Positions 23,005 to 28,487 of a DNA stretch of 28,487 bases are shown piece by piece. The position numbers and the translations under genes were made by a program. Numbering within the stretch: the first letter of the stretch is position 1; every line of letters begins with the position of its first letter. Source of the stretch: Candidatus Bathyarchaeota archaeon (GTDB taxonomy: Archaea > Thermoproteota > Bathyarchaeia > 40CM-2-53-6 > RBG-13-38-9); NCBI GenBank assembly GCA_026015225.1, contig JAOZGV010000010.1, forward strand, positions 1 to 28,487. Reading direction: 5' to 3'. The notes under the pieces are model-generated. The model made no database searches and had not been told where the DNA came from. It saw only the letters and a program-made list of their open reading frames with translations.

Positions 23005-24204
23005 TCATATTACATCTAATTTTCTTCCTATTCTTTCGAATGCTTCTAAAGCATAGTCTAATTGTTTTCTTGTATGATGCGCATTTACTATAGTTCTAAC
23101 TCTGTCTTCACCTTTAGGTACTACTGGATAACTAAAAGCCTGCACAAATATACTTTCTTCGTTATATAGAAGTCTGCTTAATTCTCCAGCACCTTCTGGC
23201 GTTCCCACAATGACCGGAGTAATTGGAGTTTCACTTATCCCAGTATTGAAGCCTACACTTTCTAATCCCTTCTTGAAATATCGCGTATTATCCCAAAGCC
23301 TCTTATGTCTTTGCGGTTCTTTTTCAATTATTTCTATAGCCCTCAAAATTGCTCCACATACTGGTGGCGAAAGGAATCCAGTAGAAAAATAGAAAGGTCT
23401 TGAAAGTCTATGGAGGTAATAATATAATTCTTCACTGCCAGCAACAAAACCGCCTACAGTACCAATAGCTTTCGAGAGAGTCCCCATTACAACATCCACT
23501 TTTCCATAGGCATTAAAATGTTCTAAAGTACCTCTCCCAGTTTTTCCCAACACACCCGTCGCATGAGCATCATCAATATAGATAAATGCATCGTACTTTT
23601 CAGCAAGCTCGATCATCTCAGGCAATTTACATATATCGCCATCCATGCTGAATACAGAATCAGTAACTATCATAGTCTTACCTTTGGATCGTTCTTCTAC
23701 ACTTTCTTTCAGTTTATTTTCTAAATCTTCCATATCGAGATGCTTGTAAACAATGCGGTTTGTTCCTTTAGCCAATCTGCATCCATCAATAATACTTGCG
23801 TGGTTGAGCTCTTCACTAACAATCGTATCACCAGCGGTCATCAAAGGCCAGATCCCGCCCATATTAGCAATATAACCTGTTGGATAGCACAATGCCGCTT
23901 CAGTTCCTTTAAATTCGGCTAGCTTTTTTTCAAGGTCCAGTACTATCGAATTGGTCATAATACCTCTGCCTGCTGGGCTTCCAGCCCCACATTTGTCAAT
24001 AGCATCTTTGGCAGCCTGCATTACCTCTGGATGGTCCGCCATTCCTAGATAATTTGGAGCGCACAGAATTAAAACTTCTTTTCCATCAAGCGTAGATTTT
24101 GATGAGTTAATCCCCTCAAGAACTCTGACATGCGATAGAAAACCTATTCTCTTTAAATCATCGACTTGTTCTTTTAAGAATTTTCCAAATTTTGGATTAA
24201 CCAT
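23005..24204 (-). CDS. alpha-oxoamine synthase family PLP enzyme (2-amino-3-ketobutyrate CoA ligase, Kbl-like)
   Basis: It condenses an amino acid with an acyl-CoA, or does the reverse. Kbl cleaves 2-amino-3-ketobutyrate with CoA to glycine plus acetyl-CoA in threonine breakdown; the relative BioF makes the biotin precursor. PLP Lys245 lies in GTLSKAIGTVGG. His135 (ELNHASIIDG), the Asp211/Asp212-His214 cluster (IDDAHATGVLG), NYLG at 51-54 and SRPFYFSTG all match. Its 399 residues fit Kbl. No threonine dehydrogenase or biotin gene is nearby in the window, so Kbl versus BioF stays open; the N-terminus favours Kbl. ATG 24204 is preceded by an AT-rich stretch with ATATTG, with no Shine-Dalgarno. 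Confidence 0.87.
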   Translation of the reverse strand: MVNPKFGKFLKEQVDDLKRIGFLSHVRVLEGINSSKSTLDGKEVLILCAPNYLGMADHPEVMQAAKDAIDKCGAGSPAGRGIMTNSIVLDLEKKLAEFKGTEAALCYPTGYIANMGGIWPLMTAGDTIVSEELNHASIIDGCRLAKGTNRIVYKHLDMEDLENKLKESVEERSKGKTMIVTDSVFSMDGDICKLPEMIELAEKYDAFIYIDDAHATGVLGKTGRGTLEHFNAYGKVDVVMGTLSKAIGTVGGFVAGSEELYYYLHRLSRPFYFSTGFLSPPVCGAILRAIEIIEKEPQRHKRLWDNTRYFKKGLESVGFNTGISETPITPVIVGTPEGAGELSRLLYNEESIFVQAFSYPVVPKGEDRVRTIVNAHHTRKQLDYALEAFERIGRKLDVI

Positions 24205-24285
24205 ACTATATTCATTTTAAATATCAATATAATAAAATTTTAGCACAAATACTAATCGCTGGGGCGAGTACAAGAGCGACTAGCG

Positions 24286-24495
24286 CGCTTGAAATTGTTG
24301 ACAAGGGTCCGCACTTTATCACGATCCATCTTCCCTTTCGAAGCCTCGACGCTGCCACAAAGATCTATGCCGTATGGACGTACCGTAGTGAGCGCGCTAC
24401 AAACATTATCCGAGGTAATCCCTAACCAGGAATACCGATACGCGCGCGCAATATTTGGTGCCTACACATTCGAAGAAACAATCCTCATCGAATAA
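24286..24495 (+). other. GC-rich segment with an orphan 68-codon frame
   Basis: About 24250-24495 is visibly more GC-rich than the surroundings and includes three CG runs (24283, 24392, 24441). The plus frame from TTG 24289 to TAA 24493-24495 reads KLLTRVRTLSRSIFPFEAS, then TVVSALQTLSEVIPNQEYRYARA, then IFGAYTFEETILIE. It is open back to a stop at 24253, but no family is recognised and no Shine-Dalgarno precedes it. It may be a foreign gene remnant, a small protein or a structured RNA. Confidence 0.3.
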
Positions 24496-24500
24496 TTATT

Positions 24501-24899
24501 TTATTCCACTACTTTTAATCCTGCTTCTTCTAAGGATGGACAAGAATATACGAATATCATCTCCCACGGCTCATCGAAAGGATTATTAAAAAAATGTAAA
24601 TGTCCTTTTGGGACCCATACGGAATCTCCTGATTCAACCTCAAACATTTCGTCCTCTACCTCAACAAAGCCTCGCCCAGATATAATGTAAGCAACTAATT
24701 CTGCATTTGGATGTCTATGTTTTTTCTCAATTGCTTTACCTGATGCGATAGGTTCAATTTTTGCATAGGCAAAAGTTAAAACTTCAGCACCAGAAGTTCT
24801 TGAATCTACTATTATCTGTCTTGTTATTTCACCCATCTCTGGAATGGGGTCGTCCAAACGGTCTTTAGGCCTTATTAAATATCTGTTCTTACTTTTCAT
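24501..24899 (-). CDS. single-domain cupin protein
   Basis: A small beta-barrel cupin of 132 residues, usually a metal-dependent enzyme or a sensor. Cupin motif 1 is KKHRHPNAELVAYIISGRGFVEV (two His and the Glu) and motif 2 is GDSVWVPKGHLHFFNNPFDEP, giving a complete His3-Glu-like metal site. The substrate cannot be told. It is separated by 42 nt from the small glycosylase-domain-like gene upstream on the same strand, with which it could be cotranscribed. Confidence 0.87.
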   Translation of the reverse strand: MKSKNRYLIRPKDRLDDPIPEMGEITRQIIVDSRTSGAEVLTFAYAKIEPIASGKAIEKKHRHPNAELVAYIISGRGFVEVEDEMFEVESGDSVWVPKGHLHFFNNPFDEPWEMIFVYSCPSLEEAGLKVVE

Positions 24900-24941
24900 T
24901 TATTCTTCAACTCCAGCGCGTGCTTACACCAATAAATTATG

Positions 24942-25172
24942 TTATTTAATAACAAGCGCGGGTGATTTATCAGATTTTAATTCAACTAATAATTTGGGGT
25001 CATCCACGACCCCTAGATCGTTTACAACAATAAGAATTAGTTTATCATTAATTCTTATAACTTGCCAGTATTTCCCATCTTCATATTTACGAATTTGTTC
25101 ATCGCCGTCCGAGAAAATACTAGCACAAAGATCAAAGTCAAATGGTGGGATTGGCTTTAGTATCAATTTCAT
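24942..25172 (-). CDS. small protein resembling the N-terminal domain of archaeal AlkA/OGG-type DNA glycosylases
   Basis: The 76-residue protein starts at ATG 25172, chosen over GTG 25190 because GGGGGTG lies about 9 nt before the ATG. The pattern KLILKPIPPFDFDLCASIFS, then GDEQIRKYEDGKYWQVI, then KLILIVV resembles the N-terminal beta domain that precedes the helix-hairpin-helix catalytic domain in archaeal 3-methyladenine/8-oxoguanine glycosylases. The catalytic domain is absent, so on its own it should have no glycosylase activity. It could be a remnant, or a free-standing substrate-binding or partner subunit. Similarity is by eye and modest. Confidence 0.6.
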   Translation of the reverse strand: MKLILKPIPPFDFDLCASIFSDGDEQIRKYEDGKYWQVIRINDKLILIVVNDLGVVDDPKLLVELKSDKSPALVIK

Positions 25173-25243
25173 ACTAATACACCCCCACACGAGCTTAAAA
25201 AATGTCTTATAAATTATTGAGTAAGTGAAAAGAAATTGAGATA

Positions 25244-25257
25244 TTAGTACGCGCTAA
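25244..25257. repeat. CG palindrome TTAGTACGCGCTAA
   Basis: It overlaps the stop codon of the NfeD gene and is the last box of the family in the window. Confidence 0.45.
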
Positions 25258-26582
25258 TCCAAATCTTTCTTGGATTCAACAACTAAAATGGATCCTTCCT
25301 TATTTTTTATAATGGCTTTCATTCCAGGCTCCAACCTTTCTTCAGACTTTGCCTTCCAATATTCACCTTTATATCTCACGTATCCTACATTGTTAGAGTT
25401 TATTTTATCGATCACTTCTACAACTTCACCTATCAGTTTGCCTATTACCGGCTTTCTTCTACGCGCCTGTAAAATTTTATAAACCATAAATAAGGTAAAG
25501 GCCCCCAAGATCGATGCTATGCCGAGGATAATCGACATAAAATAATTATACCACTCTAAAGATATCAACCACTTTGCGCCTTCAATAGGAATAATAAATA
25601 AACTCCCAATTATTAGGCATAACAAACCCGCCCCACCAAACAAACCAAATCCAGGTGAGTAAGCTTCTGCTATCATCAGTAACATTCCAAGACCAATTAA
25701 AAGAATCGAAGCGAAGTTTATGCTAAAGCCAAGGCCTATCAAACCGATTATTATGGCTATGATGCCAACAACTTCAGCTCCATAACCCGGACTTGCTAAA
25801 CCAAATATTATTGCATATAATCCTATAGAAAAAAGCAAAAAAGCCAAAATTGGATCAGAGATGAAAGCGAGAAAAGTTACCTTTAAACTCGGGGCGTGTT
25901 CGATATAAGATGTACCTTTTGAAGTTAAAGATGATTCTCCGTAAATAGTCTTAACTTTGGTTCCATCCAATTTCTCAAAAAGTACATCCAGGTTTGATGC
26001 CTCAATATCTATCACTTTAAACCTTAGCGCATCATCATTATTCAGATTTAAATTTTTCTCCACAAAAAGTCTAGCACAAGTTACATTTCTTCCATGCATT
26101 CTGGCTCTTTCAACAATAAAAGCGGAAAGGGCGTTAACTATTTTTGCATCTTCAATAGGTTTTGAACCTTCAATTGGAGAATAACTAACTGGCTGAGCAG
26201 AGCCTATTATTGTATGAGATGCCATAACCGCCACGTGGGATGATAAAAGGATGAAAGTTCCTGCAGACCACGCTTTCGCTCCAGAGGGGTAAACAAAGGA
26301 AATTACGGGTATTTCCGATGCTTCGATGAAATCAATAATTTTAAAAGTCGCATCAAGCTGTCCTCCAGGAGTATTCAATAAAATTACGATGGCTTGAACG
26401 TTCAATCTATCTCCGGCTTTAATAGCTTCATCAATGTTCTCTGCAGTGGCAGGTGTTATGGCGCCGTCTATCTTGGTTACAAGTATGGATGAGTTTGGTT
26501 CTCTTGCATCGATAGATGAGATAGATAAACTTAGCGAAAGAATTAGCAGAAATAAAATAATTAGGGGATTTCCCCTTTTCAC
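25254..26582 (-). CDS. nfeD: NfeD-type membrane serine protease (stomatin operon partner)
   Basis: A ClpP-class membrane protease of the long NfeD type (442 residues). Domains are: signal/anchor 7-25; protease 33-225 with TPGGQL and the Ser/Lys dyad Ser106 (PSGAKAWSAGTF) and Lys147 (EDAKIVNAL), spaced by 41 residues as in the Pyrococcus protein; then four to six membrane helices (about 230-365); and a C-terminal soluble OB fold (about 375-440: GEVVEVIDKINSNNVGYVRYKGEYW). In Pyrococcus this protease cuts the C-terminal tail of the partner stomatin. The stomatin gene is immediately upstream and overlaps by 4 nt (ATGA type), so they are translationally coupled. Confidence 0.92.
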   Translation of the reverse strand: MKRGNPLIILFLLILSLSLSISSIDAREPNSSILVTKIDGAITPATAENIDEAIKAGDRLNVQAIVILLNTPGGQLDATFKIIDFIEASEIPVISFVYPSGAKAWSAGTFILLSSHVAVMASHTIIGSAQPVSYSPIEGSKPIEDAKIVNALSAFIVERARMHGRNVTCARLFVEKNLNLNNDDALRFKVIDIEASNLDVLFEKLDGTKVKTIYGESSLTSKGTSYIEHAPSLKVTFLAFISDPILAFLLFSIGLYAIIFGLASPGYGAEVVGIIAIIIGLIGLGFSINFASILLIGLGMLLMIAEAYSPGFGLFGGAGLLCLIIGSLFIIPIEGAKWLISLEWYNYFMSIILGIASILGAFTLFMVYKILQARRRKPVIGKLIGEVVEVIDKINSNNVGYVRYKGEYWKAKSEERLEPGMKAIIKNKEGSILVVESKKDLD

Positions 26583-27400
26583 TTGCCTTTTTTCTCCTTT
26601 TTTAGAGCTTCTACCATGCTAGCAATTTTAGCCACATCTATGGTTTCGCCTGTAGTAGTAACTACAACCATATTCTTCTCTCGGGCTATATCGGTCAAAG
26701 TTTGGAATTCTCTTAATCGTATTGCGTATGGATTTTCTAGATAACGTTTGGCAGCCGCAACTATCTTTTCAGCAGCGATGAATTCCCCTTCTGCTATAAT
26801 AATTCTAGATCTCTTTTCCCTTTCGGCCTCAGCTTGTTTAGCAATGGCTCTCAACATAGTTTCATCAATACTTACGTCTTTTATCGCAACGGTCGTTACC
26901 TTGATTCCCCATGGATCTGTGTAAGTATCAAGTATTTCTCCAATCCTTTTGCTCAACTTCTCACGCTTGGTCAGTAGCTCATCTAACTCAACTTGTCCTA
27001 AAATATCTCGTAGAGTAGTCTGAGCAAGCAAATTTGTGGCTTGTAAATAATTTTCAACTTGAATTACAGCTTTTGCTGGATCGAAGACTCTATAGTAAAC
27101 GGCAGCATCAACATCTACACTTACATTGTCTTTGGTAATAACTCTTTGTTTTGGAATATCAAAAGCTACCACACGGAGATCTATCTTGACGAATCTGTCA
27201 GCCATCGGAATGATAAAGAAGAGTCCTGGGCCTTTTGCTCCAGCGAAGCGCCCGAGTCTGAAAATTACTCCTCTCTCATATTCTCTAACAACTTTAATGG
27301 CTGTCGATAAAATCCACAGAATTAGTACCATAAGAATGAAGTAGTAAAATATCGTCAGAAAGGCTGGCTCAGCCTGTAAAATCAATCTAAATATGTTCAT
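26579..27400 (-). CDS. stomatin/prohibitin (SPFH) membrane protein
   Basis: A slipin-like SPFH protein that forms membrane-attached oligomers and is the substrate or partner of NfeD protease. It has an N-terminal membrane helix (about 15-37), SPFH domain (about 40-200: EYERGVIFRLGRFAGAKGPGLFFIIP, then DVDAAVYYRVFDPAKAVIQVENY, then DPWGIKVTTVAIKDVSID), and coiled-coil Ala/Glu-rich tail (AEAEREKRSRIIIAEGEF). The C-terminal segment MVVVTTTGETIDVAKIA replaces the hydrophobic tail cut in the Pyrococcus homologue. The 273-residue length is typical. It is the first gene of the operon and divergent from the oxidoreductase at 27471. Confidence 0.92.
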   Translation of the reverse strand: MNIFRLILQAEPAFLTIFYYFILMVLILWILSTAIKVVREYERGVIFRLGRFAGAKGPGLFFIIPMADRFVKIDLRVVAFDIPKQRVITKDNVSVDVDAAVYYRVFDPAKAVIQVENYLQATNLLAQTTLRDILGQVELDELLTKREKLSKRIGEILDTYTDPWGIKVTTVAIKDVSIDETMLRAIAKQAEAEREKRSRIIIAEGEFIAAEKIVAAAKRYLENPYAIRLREFQTLTDIAREKNMVVVTTTGETIDVAKIASMVEALKKEKKGK

Positions 27401-27440
27401 AAAGGTTCACATAATGATATATCTAAATAAAATTTTGGTA

Positions 27441-27470
27441 GGGTATAAATTAAACTTTTGTTGATAAAAA
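27441..27470 (+). promoter_or_regulatory. TATA box of a leaderless gene
   Basis: TATAAAT at 27444-27450 lies 21-27 nt before ATG 27471. There is no Shine-Dalgarno between them, as expected for a leaderless mRNA. Confidence 0.55.
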
Positions 27471-28487
27471 ATGAGCACTGTTATGAGACTCAAACTGAAA
27501 GAAAGGGAGGAGGCCGGTTCTCCAATTAAGGTCGGAGTGATAGGTGCTGGATTATTCGCTAGATTGACAATAAGCCAAATAACGAAGATTCCAGGAATTA
27601 CTGTATCAATAATTGCGGATATTTTAAAGGATAAAGCAATAGACGGATTTGTAAGAGCTGGTAGTAAAAAAAAGGGAATTGTGCAAGTTCATGATACCGA
27701 CTCAGCAAACGATTTTATAGAGAAAGGAATTCCCGTAATCACAAAAGACAATCAAGTGTTGATAGAAAGCGATGTTGATGTTATTCTTGAATCTACTGGC
27801 AACCCTGAAGTAGGAGCTAAAAATGCCTACAACTCAATAAAAAATAAAAAAAGTATTGTTATGGCCACCATTGAAACTGATATTGTAGTCGGTCCTCTCT
27901 TAGAAAAAATGGCAGAAGAATCTGGCGTCGTGTATAGTATGGCTTATGGCGACCAGCCAGCTTTGATAGTTGAACTTTATGATTGGGCTGTATCCTCAGG
28001 ATTTAAAGTTGTAGCTGCAGGTGAAGGGACGGCTGCCAGGTTGGAATGGAGACATTCAACTCCTGATGATGCACTCCAAAGATTCGGTTTCTCCCAGAGG
28101 GAAATTGAACGTCTACGATTGAATCCTAAGGTGTATAATACCTTCCTCGATACAACGAAATGCGCTGTAGAGATGGTTGCTGTTTGCAACGCAACGGGAT
28201 TGGAGCCTGATGTTAGAGGAATGCATTTTTCCTTGGGAGGAGTAAGAGAAGTACCAAAACTCCTCAGTTTAAAAAAGGACGGGGGAATTCTTGAAAATGA
28301 AGGCATCGTAGACGTTATTACTCGTGTACGTCCGAATGGACAAAAAATTAGAAATGATATTCGATGGGGCGTTTTTGTTGTAGTCACAAGTGAAGATAGA
28401 GACGTAAGAAATTTTTTCCGAACTTATGGCAGCCCCCTGGGGGGAAAAGGTAAGAATGCCCTTGTATTCAGGCCTCACCATTGGCCA
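27471..28487 (+). CDS. homoserine-dehydrogenase-like NAD(P) oxidoreductase (COG4091 type), 3' end outside window
   Basis: The frame is open from ATG 27471 (or ATG 27483) to the window end, giving 339 residues. A Rossmann motif VGVIGAGLFARL lies at about 21-32. DVDVILESTGNPEVGAKNAY follows near 100, then SIVMATIETDIVVGPLL and VVYSMAYGDQPALIVELYDW, which are typical of the predicted homoserine-dehydrogenase-like family that ends in a SAF domain. The visible end GSPLGGKGKNALVFRPHHWP is the part just before the SAF domain. These enzymes act on branched or sugar-derived hydroxyacids in some pathways; the true substrate here is unknown. The upstream TATA box indicates a leaderless transcript. Short minus-strand frames here are shadows. 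Confidence 0.8.
   Translation, partial: MSTVMRLKLKEREEAGSPIKVGVIGAGLFARLTISQITKIPGITVSIIADILKDKAIDGFVRAGSKKKGIVQVHDTDSANDFIEKGIPVITKDNQVLIESDVDVILESTGNPEVGAKNAYNSIKNKKSIVMATIETDIVVGPLLEKMAEESGVVYSMAYGDQPALIVELYDWAVSSGFKVVAAGEGTAARLEWRHSTPDDALQRFGFSQREIERLRLNPKVYNTFLDTTKCAVEMVAVCNATGLEPDVRGMHFSLGGVREVPKLLSLKKDGGILENEGIVDVITRVRPNGQKIRNDIRWGVFVVVTSEDRDVRNFFRTYGSPLGGKGKNALVFRPHHWP

Noticed and set aside
23005..24204. Biotin synthesis enzyme BioF as the firm call
   Set aside because: Shared motifs do not separate BioF from Kbl, no biotin genes are nearby, and length and N-terminus fit Kbl better; left as Kbl-like.
19223..25257. Replication origin marked by the CG palindromes
   Set aside because: No Cdc6/Orc1 gene, no recognisable origin recognition boxes and no AT-rich unwinding element tied to them in the window.
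25254..27400. NfeD-stomatin operon as a novel system
   Set aside because: It is a well-known archaeal and bacterial pair with intact Ser106/Lys147 and normal lengths.

Overview
The window is archaeal DNA from an AT-rich genome. The evidence is a transcription factor B (TFB), the chromatin protein Alba, a tetraether-lipid-synthase-like radical SAM enzyme, TATA boxes about 25-30 nt ahead of start codons (some genes look leaderless), and two tRNA genes broken up by small archaeal introns. The gene mix suggests a heterotrophic member of the TACK side of the Archaea, perhaps Bathyarchaeia-like. That placement is inference, because there is no rRNA here.

Region 1 (1-5.7 kb) is a cell-envelope locus. 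It holds a membrane-anchored coiled-coil protein cut by the window edge, a repeat-filled secreted or surface protein (Pro/Asn/Lys-rich, then Tyr/Cys-rich), a divergently transcribed membrane-bound winged-helix regulator that starts with 11-residue repeats, and a large secreted multidomain beta-sandwich protein. Region 2 (5.8-10.6 kb) looks like catabolism of hydroxy or sugar acids: a gulonate/carnitine-dehydrogenase-like enzyme, a LarA-type (nickel-pincer) racemase homologue, an SDR dehydrogenase, a ThuA-domain protein, a decayed rhodanese gene and RidA. Region 3 (10.7-15.5 kb) has the Tes-like radical SAM gene divergent from a TrmB-type regulator, a tRNA-Pro(GGG) that reads best as carrying four introns, a nucleoside hydrolase, a truncated polyprenol-kinase-like fragment and a DUF92 protein. 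Tes, the fragment and DUF92 may all concern isoprenoid lipids.

Region 4 (15.6-17.9 kb) is a two-gene operon: a thiolase followed 3 nt later by a fusion of a DUF35-type OB fold with a ketoreductase. This is the most promising new enzyme arrangement, because DUF35 proteins bridge thiolase to its partner in the archaeal mevalonate pathway. A two-intron tRNA-Gly follows, with a degenerate copy of its 3' end 46 nt downstream. Region 5 (18.2-25.3 kb) carries TFB, an M24 peptidase relative missing a metal ligand, a CBS-pair protein, Alba, a Trp-rich protein of uncertain family, a Kbl/BioF-type PLP enzyme, a cupin and a small glycosylase-N-domain-like protein. Its spacers hold a family of palindromes of the form TTA-R-(CG)n-Y-TAA, almost absent from the rest of the window. 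Region 6 (25.2-28.5 kb) is a standard NfeD protease/stomatin operon and the 5' part of a homoserine-dehydrogenase-like oxidoreductase.

All calls rest on reading the sequence and on remembered family motifs. No database search was run.
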